A stretch of 64,000 nt of DNA from Chryseobacterium sp. R2A-55. GTDB taxonomy: Bacteria > Bacteroidota > Bacteroidia > Flavobacteriales > Weeksellaceae. Under the pieces are notes generated by a model that worked only from the letters and a program-made list of their open reading frames with translations, made no database searches and was not told the DNA's origin. The position numbers were made by a program, and so were the translations under genes. The stretch lies in NCBI RefSeq assembly GCF_021401085.1, contig NZ_JACBFP010000006.1, positions 1 to 64,000 on the forward strand, in the 5' to 3' direction. This document shows positions 49,580 through 57,970 of this stretch, piece by piece; within the stretch, counting starts at the first letter, position 1; the number at the start of each line of letters is the position of its first letter.

Positions 49580-50941
49580 CTATAGCGATTGATCTGAATG
49601 TTGTAATATCCCCTTCACGTCGTACACCACCGAATTTTCATTCAGATAGTGGTTCAAGTCCAGATCCAGGAATTCCTGGTGGGCAACTCCGAGGATGACG
49701 GCGTCGTATTTTTGAGACGAAAGTTCCTTTGTGCTTTCTAGTCCGTATTCATGTTTCACCTCATCCGGGTTGGCCCATGGATCGAAGGTAGTGACCTTCA
49801 CCGAATAATCCTGCAGCGCTTTCACCACATCCACGATCTTCGTGTTGCGCACGTCCGGACAGTTTTCCTTAAAGGTGAAGCCGAGCATCAGAATTTCCGC
49901 ACCATTGACCTTGATGTTTTTTTTGATCATGGTCTTGATCACCTGTGAAGCCACATATTCCCCCATGGAATCGTTCACTTTCCGGCCCGCCAAAATAATT
50001 TCCGGATGGTAGCCGAATTCCTGCGCCTTCTGGGCGAGATAGTAGGGATCCACCCCGATGCAGTGGCCGCCAACCAATCCGGGTTTGAAGTTGAGGAAAT
50101 TCCATTTCGTTCCGGCAGCCGCTAAAACGTCGTGGGTATCAATATTCATTAAATTAAAGATTTTCGCCAGCTCATTGACAAACGCGATATTGATGTCGCG
50201 CTGCGAGTTTTCGATGACCTTCGCCGCTTCCGCCACCTTGATGCTGGGTGCCAGATGGGTCCCCGCCGTAATCACCGATCGGTAAAGATCGTTGACCAAC
50301 GCTCCTGTTTCTGGATTGGAACCGGAGGTAACCTTTAATATTTTTTCTACGGTATGTTCTTTGTCTCCCGGATTGATGCGCTCCGGCGAATACCCGGCAA
50401 AGAAATCCTGATTGAACTTCAACCCGGAAATCTGCTCCACCACGGGAATGCAGTCTTCCTCGGTAGCTCCCGGATACACGGTGGATTCGTAGATCACCAC
50501 ATCTCCTTTCCTGATGACTTTTCCCACCGTTTCACTGGCCTTGATCAAAGGCGTGAGCACCGGCCGCTGATTTTTATCTACCGGAGTGGGCACCGTGACG
50601 ATGTAGATATTGGCATCTGCGATGTCCTGAAGGTTGGAAGAGCAGTATAAGCCTGAAGGGTGAGGGTGAGGGTGAGGTTGAGGTTCAGGTTCAGGTTGAG
50701 GTTGAGGTTCAGGTTGAGGTTCAGGTTGAGGTTGAGGGTTGGTCAACGGATTTTCTGTAAGGAGGACGGATTGGAGCAGTTCGGTGGAGACTTCCAAGGT
50801 GGAGTCTTCGCCGCGGCGCAGTTCGGCAATCCGGCTCTCGTTAATGTCGAATCCAACCACCGGATATTGGGTCGCAAACAGTCTTGCCAAAGGCAATCCC
50901 ACATATCCCAAACCGATTATTGCTATTTTATGTTGCTTCAT
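49580..50941 (-). CDS. Nucleotide-sugar 6-dehydrogenase (TviB/WbpO/WecC type) with repeat insertion, 453 aa
   Basis: Rossmann motif IAIIGLGYVGLPLA at the start, catalytic cysteine in GLVGGHCIGVDPYYLA and C-terminal FKENCPDVRNTKIVDVV identify a UDP-sugar dehydrogenase that oxidises C6 of a UDP-HexNAc with NAD+ to the uronic acid. The neighbouring WbpP/TviC-like epimerase suggests UDP-GlcNAcA/GalNAcA, as in Vi-antigen synthesis. Residues ~69-96, between STELLQSVLLTENP and SGLYCSSNLQDIADAN, are an in-frame Pro/Gln/Glu/His tract encoded by GAGGTT-type hexamers; the family normally has a short loop there. An ATATCTTTACAC promoter-like sequence lies ~36 bases upstream, the same as before the wza-like gene. 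Confidence 0.9.
   Translation of the reverse strand: MKQHKIAIIGLGYVGLPLARLFATQYPVVGFDINESRIAELRRGEDSTLEVSTELLQSVLLTENPLTNPQPQPEPQPEPQPQPEPEPQPHPHPHPSGLYCSSNLQDIADANIYIVTVPTPVDKNQRPVLTPLIKASETVGKVIRKGDVVIYESTVYPGATEEDCIPVVEQISGLKFNQDFFAGYSPERINPGDKEHTVEKILKVTSGSNPETGALVNDLYRSVITAGTHLAPSIKVAEAAKVIENSQRDINIAFVNELAKIFNLMNIDTHDVLAAAGTKWNFLNFKPGLVGGHCIGVDPYYLAQKAQEFGYHPEIILAGRKVNDSMGEYVASQVIKTMIKKNIKVNGAEILMLGFTFKENCPDVRNTKIVDVVKALQDYSVKVTTFDPWANPDEVKHEYGLESTKELSSQKYDAVILGVAHQEFLDLDLNHYLNENSVVYDVKGILQHSDQSL
50654..50737. repeat. In-frame hexanucleotide tract inside the dehydrogenase gene
   Basis: The plus strand shows units of GAGGTT, CAGGTT and GAGGGT in close succession. On the coding strand these give (Pro-Gln/Glu/His)n, about 28 residues. 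Because the unit is six bases, gain or loss of units keeps the frame and changes the protein by two residues each time. The same core unit forms the tract at 35720-35791. Confidence 0.95.
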
Positions 50942-50976
50942 GTTCTGCTGCTTTTGCCGTCGTAATTTTTATCGTG

Positions 50977-50984
50977 TAAAGATA
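50977..50984 (-). promoter_or_regulatory. Promoter box of the dehydrogenase gene
   Basis: TATCTTTA on the minus strand resembles TAnnTTTG and sits inside ATATCTTTACAC, identical over 12 bases to the sequence before the wza-like gene (55382-55389). It lies ~36 bases upstream of ATG 50941. Confidence 0.45.
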
Positions 50985-51065
50985 TTCTATTTTTTGTTTT
51001 TGGTTTTTAACTCCAGATGAATTCTGCACCGTGACTTCGACTGCGCTCATTCACCGGAGTCTAAG

Positions 51066-52031
51066 TCACAGATGCTCCCAATACCACTTCACCGCCTCTT
51101 TCAGGCCTTCCTCAAAACGGTGCGTCGGCGAGTATCCCAATAATTTTTTCGCCTTTTCGATGCTCGCCTTGGAATGGGGCACGTCTCCCGTCCGAAGCGG
51201 CCCGTGTTTGATGGCTACCGAAGTGATTTCCGGGTCATATGCTGAGAGCAGGCTTCGCAGGAGTTCCGCCATCTGCTGGATGGTCGTCTGGTCTCCCACG
51301 GCGGTATTGTAAACCTGGTTGATGGCTTCCGGGTTTTCAGTGAGCATCGCCCTTTCGTTCATCTGGATCACATTGTCGATATAGGTGAAATCCCGGGAGT
51401 AATCTCCGGCACCGTTGATCACCGGACTTTCGTGATTCATCAGCTGGATCACGAACTTGGGAATCACCGCGGCATAGGCTCCGTTAGGATTCTGCCTCCT
51501 TCCAAATACATTGAAATAGCGGAGTCCGATACATTCCAAACCATAAACCTTGCTGAAAACATCGGCATAGAGCTCGTTCACGTATTTGGTGACGGCATAA
51601 GGCGACAGCGGTTTCCCGATCACCTCTTCCACTTTGGGCAAGATCTCGGAATCCCCGTAAGTGGAAGAACTTGCCGCGTAGATGAAACGCTTTACTCCGG
51701 AGTCCCTAGTGGCAATCAGCATATTGAGGAATCCGTCCACATTGACCGCATTGGTGGTGACTGGATCATGGATGGATCTCGGAACCGAACCCAATGCCGC
51801 CTGATGCAGGATGAAATCCTGACCTTCGCAGGCTTTTCGGCAGATTTCCAGATCGCGGATATCGCCTTCGATCAGCGTAAAATGGGGCAGCGGTAAAAGG
51901 GGTTCAATATGGTGCCGGAATCCGGTAGAGAAATTATCGAGACAGGTGACTTCATATCCTTTCCGGATAAAGTAGTCACACAGATTGGAACCGATGAAAC
52001 CCGCTCCTCCTGTTATTAAAATCTTTTTCAT
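51066..52031 (-). CDS. UDP-N-acetylglucosamine 4-epimerase (WbpP/TviC type SDR), 321 aa
   Basis: The N-terminal GGAGFIGSNLCDYF binds NAD. The extended-SDR catalytic set is visible as AASSSTYGDSE and SPYAVTKYVNEL (Tyr-x-x-x-Lys). FGRRQNPNGAYAAVIPKF and YIDNVIQMNERAM are typical of WbpP-like enzymes acting on N-acetylated UDP-sugars. It interconverts UDP-GlcNAc/GalNAc or their uronic acids. It lies 124 bases upstream of the dehydrogenase and supplies the same pathway. Plain UDP-Glc 4-epimerase activity is possible but less likely from the motifs and context. Confidence 0.9.
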   Translation of the reverse strand: MKKILITGGAGFIGSNLCDYFIRKGYEVTCLDNFSTGFRHHIEPLLPLPHFTLIEGDIRDLEICRKACEGQDFILHQAALGSVPRSIHDPVTTNAVNVDGFLNMLIATRDSGVKRFIYAASSSTYGDSEILPKVEEVIGKPLSPYAVTKYVNELYADVFSKVYGLECIGLRYFNVFGRRQNPNGAYAAVIPKFVIQLMNHESPVINGAGDYSRDFTYIDNVIQMNERAMLTENPEAINQVYNTAVGDQTTIQQMAELLRSLLSAYDPEITSVAIKHGPLRTGDVPHSKASIEKAKKLLGYSPTHRFEEGLKEAVKWYWEHL

Positions 52032-52138
52032 TGATATTTACTTTTGGTTCCCGGTGGCAATCGGCATGGTTTTTTTCAGATCAGGGTAATGAAATATTTA
52101 CCTAAGCATGAATTCATCATGATTTCTGCTACGCAGCC

Positions 52139-52158
52139 GGACAGATCGCGATCTGTCC
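52139..52158. repeat. Perfect 20-bp palindrome GGACAGATCG-CGATCTGTCC
   Basis: The dyad lies in the gap between the Wzc-like kinase and the epimerase gene and is followed by 'ctaca'. It has no U-tract on either strand. It looks like a REP-type intergenic palindrome rather than a terminator; an operator is possible. Confidence 0.75.
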
Positions 52159-52214
52159 CTACAAAGATGGGATTAAATTGAACAAAATTGAACTATTGGA
52201 ACACTATTGAACCA

Positions 52215-54539
52215 TTAAATCCTAAACCGTTCCCACCACTTCATATTCCCCTCATCATGCGTATAGGAATAGTATCCGTAACCGTATTTTTTTCCGTACC
52301 GGGTATTTTCCGGCTTTACCCCGTTCAGGACAAAGGCCATATTTTTGATCAAATTTTCCTTTTGGAATCCTGCGGCGAAATCAATCATTTCCTTCTCGGT
52401 AAAATCAGATTTGACCACATACAGCACTGCATCTGAATTTTCCACCAGATGAAGCGTGTCACTGACGAGCATGACTGGGGCACTATCGATCACAATATAG
52501 TCATATCGGGTTTTGAGGTATGCGATCATGTCGTCAAACTTCTTCATATCCAGCAAGTCATTCGGATTGGGGGCGATCTGTCCGCTGAAGAGCACATCCA
52601 GGTTTTCAAGGACACCGGATTTCACGACATACCGGTCCGGATGATGATCCTCCGAAACCAAATAGTCGGTTAACCCAACATTTTTTCCCTCTACAAACCG
52701 GTGCAGTTGCGGATTACGGATATCTGCTCCCACAATGATCACTTTGCTTTTTCCGCCTAAAGTGAGTGCGGTGTTCATGGCGATGGTAGTTTTCCCCTCC
52801 CCTTTCACCGAGGACGTGACCAAAATAACGCCTCCTTTTTCCACGCCTTTCGCCTTCAGTACAAATTTCAGATTAGAGCCCAGAATCCGGAACGATTCGG
52901 CAAATACTGAAAAATCATTGGGATGAACCATGGCATTTTCAGTCTTATTCACAGGAATTTCTGCAATAACGGAGGCATCCGGAATGACGGAAAGGATATG
53001 CTGTTTGGTATGCACTTTCGTGTCCATCAAATCCAAGCCTACAAAAAGCAGGAGCGGCAGTAAAAAACCGGCCGCTACTGATCCGTAAATAATTTGGCGG
53101 TACAGCGGTTTCACGATTCCGGTAGTAAATGCGGGATTTACTACTTTCGCTTTCGGAGCAGTGACCGCCAAGGTGATGGCGTTTTCTTCTCTTTTTTGCA
53201 GCAGGTAGAGGTAGAGCTGTTCCTTCAGGGTCTGCTGCCGGTCTATACCCCGGAAAATTTTTTCCTGCGAAGGGTATTTGCTGATATTTCCTTTGGCCAA
53301 ATTAAGCTGCGCATTGGCCTGTGCAATCTGAAGCTGAAGGGTTTCCCTGGATTCTAGAAGATTCTTTTTAATGAGACCCCGCAGTACGGTGATCTGCTTA
53401 TTCATTTCAATGACCGATGGATTCTCGTAGGTCGCCTGCTTCAATACCCGGTTTCTGGTCAGCAGTAAAGCGTTGTACTCTGAAATATTATTTTCCGCAG
53501 CGCTGTTTAGACCCATTCCGGTGGGAATCAGTTGCTCGCCGGTGGTCATGTTCAAAAGGGAGTTCACCAGATCAAGCTGCATAGAATTGCTGACAATGGA
53601 TTTGGTGTTGTCGTCGGCTTTGCTCAAAGCCATATTGGCCTGGGTCTGTAAATCAACGATATGATTGGACCGTTTGAATCTTTCTTTTTCGCCTTCGATG
53701 TCCGAGAGGTCATCGCTGATGATCGCGAGACGGTCATTAATGAAATTATGCGTGTTCTGTGCCTCTTCGTTTTTATCATTGACCCCTTCAATCAAATATT
53801 GCTTGGTGAGTTCATTGAGAATATCTTCAGATTTTTTGGGCACCGGACCCACCATGGAAAGCTCCATCAGAAGTCCTTTGTTTTCAGGCAGGTTCACGTT
53901 GATGGCCCCTTCCAATCCGGAGACCACTGATTTCAGATTCCGAAACTGCACCTTGAGCGGATAAGTGAGCCGGCTTCCGGGCTTGGTACTGATTTGAACC
54001 AAACCGAAGCTGAGCATGACCGGGGTATTAAGAGGATAGACCGTTTTACCGTTAGCAAGTCGGAATGCGTTTTTTCCCGCCGGAATGATTTCCAAGGTTT
54101 GGCCCCAAAAACGGTCTGGCTGATTTAATTTGATGATTTTTCCGGTGAGCGGTGAGTCCTCATAAAGTTCCACCTCCTTAATCGTTCCCATACTGAAAAA
54201 ACTCACTTCCAAATTCAGGTTTTTAGCCACCGTCCCTAAAATGGGTTTGGAAACAATGACGGTAGTTTCGCCCTGCAGTTCATTATCACCGCTCACTCCC
54301 ATTCCCAGGTTTTTCAGGTCGCTTAATGCGGTGGTCTTGCCTTTGGTTTCCTGAAGTTTCAGGGTAGTTTTGGAATAATATTGCGGAACGGAATATCTTA
54401 AATAAATCTTGGCACCGGTATAAAAGAGAATCATGCTGAGCAAAAAGTACGGCCACTTCCTAAGATACCTTACGATTTCCTTTTTGATATTGATGGGCCG
54501 GGTTCGCTGCTGAGGCAACGAATTTTCTAGAAGTTCCAT
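52215..54539 (-). CDS. Polysaccharide co-polymerase / tyrosine autokinase (Wzc-like), 774 aa
   Basis: An N-terminal Wzz domain with a membrane helix (WPYFLLSMILFYTGAKIYL ~32-50) precedes a long periplasmic coiled-coil region (~250-450) and a second helix (GSVAAGFLLPLLLFVGL ~485). The cytosolic BY-kinase has Walker A SVKGEGKTT (~577-585), Walker A' GADIRNP and Walker B YDYIVIDSAP (~680). The C-terminus is Tyr-rich (RYGKKYGYGYYSY), the usual autophosphorylation cluster. It controls chain length and export together with the Wza-like lipoprotein, whose gene ends two bases upstream. Cyclic phosphorylation likely sets polymer output. Confidence 0.94.
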   Translation of the reverse strand: MELLENSLPQQRTRPINIKKEIVRYLRKWPYFLLSMILFYTGAKIYLRYSVPQYYSKTTLKLQETKGKTTALSDLKNLGMGVSGDNELQGETTVIVSKPILGTVAKNLNLEVSFFSMGTIKEVELYEDSPLTGKIIKLNQPDRFWGQTLEIIPAGKNAFRLANGKTVYPLNTPVMLSFGLVQISTKPGSRLTYPLKVQFRNLKSVVSGLEGAINVNLPENKGLLMELSMVGPVPKKSEDILNELTKQYLIEGVNDKNEEAQNTHNFINDRLAIISDDLSDIEGEKERFKRSNHIVDLQTQANMALSKADDNTKSIVSNSMQLDLVNSLLNMTTGEQLIPTGMGLNSAAENNISEYNALLLTRNRVLKQATYENPSVIEMNKQITVLRGLIKKNLLESRETLQLQIAQANAQLNLAKGNISKYPSQEKIFRGIDRQQTLKEQLYLYLLQKREENAITLAVTAPKAKVVNPAFTTGIVKPLYRQIIYGSVAAGFLLPLLLFVGLDLMDTKVHTKQHILSVIPDASVIAEIPVNKTENAMVHPNDFSVFAESFRILGSNLKFVLKAKGVEKGGVILVTSSVKGEGKTTIAMNTALTLGGKSKVIIVGADIRNPQLHRFVEGKNVGLTDYLVSEDHHPDRYVVKSGVLENLDVLFSGQIAPNPNDLLDMKKFDDMIAYLKTRYDYIVIDSAPVMLVSDTLHLVENSDAVLYVVKSDFTEKEMIDFAAGFQKENLIKNMAFVLNGVKPENTRYGKKYGYGYYSYTHDEGNMKWWERFRI

Positions 54540-54541
54540 TT

Positions 54542-55357
54542 CTATTTAATGCGCAAGATCGTGATAAAAAGCGCCAAAACCCCTGATACCACCCCTACAT
54601 ACTTTAGGGCTTTGTCAAGTTTCGCACTGTTATTCACGGCAATCTGCTGATTTTTGTCGGGTTCTACATATATGATATCATTCTGCTGAATATAGTAATA
54701 AGGCGAGTTCACAATCCCGGCATCGGTCAAATCAAGCGAAATAGCATTGTCCTTTCCTTCCTTTTCAGAATACCGGATCAGTTTCACGTTGGTTTTATTG
54801 CCGCCTACATTAATATCCCCCGCAATCGCGAGTGCCTGCAAAATATTCACTTTTTCCGTGGCCGCAGTTTTTAAACCTTTTGAACCGACTTCCCCCAAGA
54901 CAAAAAAGTTGAAATTGGCAAGGTTCACCGTCACCAATGGATCGGTGAGGTATCTTTTCAGCCGGAGCTCGAGGTCATCTTTGAGCTGCTGCTTGGTCAT
55001 CCCTTTACAGTAAATGCTTCCCAATACCGGAAAAATAATCGTGCCGTCTGAATTGACGGTGTAAAGGCTCCCGGCGACAGCCGTCATATTCGGATTGGCA
55101 GTACTATTGCCGGTAGCGGCAGAACTGGTGCGCGACATGGTATTCATATTGAAAGGCCGCACCGCGATTTCATCAAATGCAGAAACCAGAATATTGAGCT
55201 GATCTCCTTCCTGAATGTGCAAACCGGTATATCTGGCTTCGGAAACCTCCTGCTCAAAGTTGTAGTTCGACAGGTAAACGATGTTCTTCTTCGGACTGCA
55301 TGAAAAGAGTACAATTAAAGTGAATATCGTAATAAATACCTTGAAGTATTTTCTCAT
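54542..55357 (-). CDS. Polysaccharide export lipoprotein (Wza-like, SLBB domain), 271 aa
   Basis: A lipoprotein signal ending VLFSCSPKK (Cys20) is followed by the polysaccharide-export domain (LHIQEGDQLNILVSAFDEIA; GTIIFPVLGSIYCKGMTKQQL) and an SLBB-like segment (FFVLGEVGSKGLKTAATEKVNILQALAIAGDI). A C-terminal hydrophobic helix (YVGVVSGVLALFITIL) may span the outer membrane. It forms the export channel with the Wzc-like kinase encoded immediately downstream. The upstream inverted repeat around a promoter-like box suggests this is a regulated start of the exopolysaccharide operon. Confidence 0.94.
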   Translation of the reverse strand: MRKYFKVFITIFTLIVLFSCSPKKNIVYLSNYNFEQEVSEARYTGLHIQEGDQLNILVSAFDEIAVRPFNMNTMSRTSSAATGNSTANPNMTAVAGSLYTVNSDGTIIFPVLGSIYCKGMTKQQLKDDLELRLKRYLTDPLVTVNLANFNFFVLGEVGSKGLKTAATEKVNILQALAIAGDINVGGNKTNVKLIRYSEKEGKDNAISLDLTDAGIVNSPYYYIQQNDIIYVEPDKNQQIAVNNSAKLDKALKYVGVVSGVLALFITILRIK

Positions 55358-55366
55358 TTCTTAATA

Positions 55367-55412
55367 TTAAGATTACATGTGTAAAGATATTTTGACCAAA
55401 AGGTAATCTTAA
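55367..55412 (-). promoter_or_regulatory. Inverted repeat around the export operon promoter
   Basis: TTAAGATTAC (55367-55376) and GTAATCTTAA (55403-55412) are perfect inverted arms 26 bases apart. Between them the minus strand carries ATATCTTTACAC, with a TAnnTTTG-like box at 55382-55389. The arrangement fits an operator overlapping the promoter of the wza-like gene, which starts 10 bases downstream. Confidence 0.5.
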
Positions 55413-55432
55413 GGTGGGAGGTTAGATGGTTT

Positions 55433-56074
55433 CTACCACCAGTTTTCGTTCAGGTAATAGTTGATCCCTATCCCCAAAAGTCGGTTGTAGGTAAAGTGCG
55501 ACTTGTTATTCGGATACACTTTGCTGAAACCCCAATCGTATCTCATGAAAACCTCCACCTGGTGGGAAACCGCCATCCCGATCCCGAAAGACGCTCCATA
55601 GCCAAATTTGTTGATCACATCATCTTGGTTATATTTAAAGTAATCAAGGTCATATTGAGGGGAAACACTCTTTTCCTGTCTTACCAGATACTCAATTCTG
55701 GGTCCGGCGAATGCATACACGTCACGCTTCATATTCCCCTTGTGGAAGAAATACTTCAGGTAAACCTGAAACGCCACGTAGTCATGAAAATATTTCTGCT
55801 TACCATAGAGATCTGTATCCACCTCCGCAAACTCTCCCTGCATACTGTATTCCAACTGTCCCTGAAGATAAAGCCAAGCGGAGTCAAAAATATCGTTTTC
55901 CACCAATGGAATCTGTGCCAAAAAACCCAAACCTCCTCCGTAACTTCCTTTGGATACATCATGCACCCCCACGATCGATCCTTTGTGAAAATTCCCGGTG
56001 ATACCATATTTGAAATCCTGGGCGTTCATGGTGAACAGAAGAAAAACCGCAATAAGCGTGATCAATTTTTTCAT
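55433..56074 (-). CDS. PorT-like outer-membrane beta-barrel protein, 213 aa
   Basis: I choose ATG 56074 (MKKLITLIAVFLLFTMNAQ) because it gives a clean signal peptide; the longer form adds an unrelated leader. The mature part shows alternating aromatic beta-strands (FKYGITGNFHKGSIVG, YGGGLGFLAQIP, VFMRYDWGFSKVYP) and ends in an aromatic residue (NENWW), as expected for an eight-stranded PorT-type barrel. It precedes the export genes on the same strand, separated by 75 bases and a promoter-like dyad, so it may or may not be co-regulated. A specific function is unknown. Confidence 0.75.
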   Translation of the reverse strand: MKKLITLIAVFLLFTMNAQDFKYGITGNFHKGSIVGVHDVSKGSYGGGLGFLAQIPLVENDIFDSAWLYLQGQLEYSMQGEFAEVDTDLYGKQKYFHDYVAFQVYLKYFFHKGNMKRDVYAFAGPRIEYLVRQEKSVSPQYDLDYFKYNQDDVINKFGYGASFGIGMAVSHQVEVFMRYDWGFSKVYPNNKSHFTYNRLLGIGINYYLNENWW

Positions 56075-56463
56075 ATAGTATATAATGATGGTATTAAATC
56101 TACTGGTTTTCCCAATTGATGGCTTCAATCCATAAATAATTAGGTATCCATAAAATACGGTGCAAATTAATTAAAATTATTTTAATTAATCACCCTTTTT
56201 TCAAGATTGGATTTGAATTTTATATTAACAGGTGCTTTTTGATGTGAATGGGGATTGTCCACCTGCGGCTCAAGCAAGCCAAAAAAGGCTTATTTTGCAT
56301 CCCATCTATTATTCTGAACTGCAACAATTTCCACCTGGCGCAGTTCGCCCATGATCATCATCGCAAATTCCAAATGCTCTGCCATTCTAAAGACGGATGG
56401 TAAGCATTCTCAATTCTTAAAATTCAACTTTCAGCAATCCCGTCGAGGTGATTCCCACTCACT

Positions 56464-56530
56464 GATCGTCCGGAGGACGACATCTGATTAACCATAAGAT
56501 TCATCTTATGGCCATAGCTCGGAGAGCGGA
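56464..56530. repeat. REP unit (CGTCCGGAGGACG + CCATAAGAT-TC-ATCTTATGG)
   Basis: The unit comprises a hairpin with GTCC/GGAC arms, the spacer 'acatctgattaa', a second hairpin with nine-base arms and then 'ccatagctcggagagcgga', which can form GCTC-GGA-GAGC. It is nearly identical to 56866-56934 and related to the array at 61391-61733. Confidence 0.85.
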
Positions 56531-56645
56531 ATCCTGTATCCTCAAGCCCCATCTTAGGGCGAGCACGTGGAGGCAAGAACACGTGATGTCCTACGGACAT
56601 GGGGTGCGTGCATTCACCTGCAACCACAGGTTGCACCCGTGGTTA

Positions 56646-56816
56646 TTCACATTTTGTCCTCCGGACAAGCCGTTCCCGATTTTTGCAGACTGCTTCAGCC
56701 ATATCCAGATATGGGCACCATAACCGGCATCCTTACCAGATCATGCTCAGCCAAGAAGCCTTCCGGAGGACCGAATGTGCTATCCTTAAGATTCATTTTG
56801 ATGATCCCGGGGACAT
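56646..56816. repeat. Long direct repeat, copy 1 (copy 2 at 61208-61376)
   Basis: Shared phrases include 'cctccggacaagccgttccc', 'tttttgcagac.gcttcagcc', 'atatgggcacca' and 'aagaagccttccggaggacc', giving roughly 85-90% identity by eye over ~170 bases. Both copies lie next to REP units. Confidence 0.8.
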
Positions 56817-56865
56817 GATCACTGCGCCGGTGGACGACATGTGATTAAGTAGCAACTAGAAGCAC

Positions 56866-56934
56866 TCATCGTCCGGAGGACGACATCTGATTAACCATAA
56901 GATTCATCTTATGGCCATAGCTCGGAGAGCGGAA
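56866..56934. repeat. REP unit near recX
   Basis: The structure matches 56464-56530 (TCATCGTCCGGAGGACGA, then CCATAAGATTCATCTTATGG and the 'ctcggagagcgga' end). It lies 13 bases from the recX stop and could shape the end of that transcript. Confidence 0.85.
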
Positions 56935-56947
56935 CAAGATCATCTCT

Positions 56948-57418
56948 TCATTCCTCTGAACTTCCCAAAACCTCCAAAACCTCCTCATATTCATAACCCC
57001 GACTAAGGAGATACTTGATGGTTTTCGACTTCTTCTGGTATTCCTTCAAGCCTTTTTGTTTTTGAAAGTAGTCCTTATATATATGGTGTAACTTTTTCTG
57101 ATAATCCGCTTCATCAATCTCATCAAAACAGCGGTTGATCAATTTCTCCGGGACCCCTTTGAATTTCAGCTGCATCCTGATTTTGTTTCTCCCCCAGGAT
57201 TTGATATAGAACTTCCCACGGATATAGCTTCTGGTGAACCGCTCCTCATTGAGGTAGTTTTCCCTCATTAGGAAGAGCAGCAGCTCATCTTTGGCTTCCG
57301 GGATCAGCAGGAACTCCCGCATCTTTTGCTCCACTTCGCTGTGGCAACGATCCTGATAACTGCAGTAGTTCATCAGTTTCTGCTTGATTTCGGCGAAGGT
57401 GTAGGATTTTTTTTCCAT
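56948..57418 (-). CDS. recX: Regulatory protein RecX, 156 aa
   Basis: The protein is helical and basic with RecX features: N-terminal FAEIKQKLMNYCSYQDRCHSEVEQKM, the middle LRENYLNEERFTRSYIRGKF and WGRNKIRMQLKFKGVPEKLI, and C-terminal KTIKYLLSRGYEYEEVLEVL. Length is within the family range. RecX binds RecA filaments and dampens recombinase activity. recA is not adjacent, as is common in Bacteroidetes. The gene faces away from the polysaccharide region, with a REP-rich gap downstream. Confidence 0.88.
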   Translation of the reverse strand: MEKKSYTFAEIKQKLMNYCSYQDRCHSEVEQKMREFLLIPEAKDELLLFLMRENYLNEERFTRSYIRGKFYIKSWGRNKIRMQLKFKGVPEKLINRCFDEIDEADYQKKLHHIYKDYFQKQKGLKEYQKKSKTIKYLLSRGYEYEEVLEVLGSSEE

Positions 57419-57614
57419 TCCGGGAAAAGATTTTCAGGCTGCAAGATACGACAGTTCTGGAATTAAGATCAACCGATATTTTTTCATTAAGGTCCATTTC
57501 ATTGTCGTTACCTGTAAACAATCCCCTTTCAAGGGCGGAATTTCTTTCACCCAAATCATTTCTAATAGTTTCAAACAAACTCAAAACCTCCCAAACAATC
57601 TCAAACAATATCTC

Positions 57615-57622
57615 TATTTTTG
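57615..57622 (+). promoter_or_regulatory. TAnnTTTG promoter box
   Basis: TATTTTTG lies 15 bases before ATG 57638. The upstream ~40 bases are A/C-rich with 'caaactcaaaacctcccaaacaatc' repeats. No clear -33 element. Confidence 0.5.
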
Positions 57623-57637
57623 CTAAAATCTTTTTTT

Positions 57638-57970
57638 ATGAAGCGCGCTTTGATCTACTTTTTGTTAGGGACCGTCATCAGTTTCCTCCTGAATTATTTT
57701 TTCTTCGGAAGCCAGGGCTGGAAACTCGATCTTTATTACGGGTTCTCATTCGGTGCGGCTTGGGGAATCGCCTACTTTTTGGATGACGAACGGTTTTCAT
57801 TGGCAAAAAAATTCATGATTTCATTTGCCGCGATGGCGGTATTGGTCGGAATAGGGACATTGATTTTCAGTTTGGAGCTTGCGGTTCCTTCAATCCTCAA
57901 ATTCTCCACTGTTTTCGTCGCCTATTATCTGATCGCGAGTTTCCGGGCCACTAAATCCTTGCGGAAATAA
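57638..57970 (+). CDS. Small membrane protein, 110 aa
   Basis: The start at ATG 57638 (MKRALIYFLLGTVISFLLNYFFF) is supported by the promoter-like box 15 bases upstream. Three to four hydrophobic segments are visible: residues ~5-22, ~35-48 (FSFGAAWGIAYFL), ~60-80 (MISFAAMAVLVGIGTLIFSL) and ~83-98. No domain is recognised; proteins of this size and layout are common Flavobacteriia hypotheticals. It is divergent from recX, with 219 bases between starts, and is followed by a REP-rich gap. Confidence 0.65.
   Translation: MKRALIYFLLGTVISFLLNYFFFGSQGWKLDLYYGFSFGAAWGIAYFLDDERFSLAKKFMISFAAMAVLVGIGTLIFSLELAVPSILKFSTVFVAYYLIASFRATKSLRK

Larger units (their letters stand above)
56075..56947. other. 873-bp gap filled with REP-type palindromes
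   Basis: No gene is supported. Two REP units (56464-56530 and 56866-56934) flank a ~170-bp segment (56646-56816) that is repeated near the transposase at 61208-61376. Additional hairpins occur, including GATGTCC-TAC-GGACAT (about 56583-56598). AT-rich DNA fills the first ~250 bases. Confidence 0.7.
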
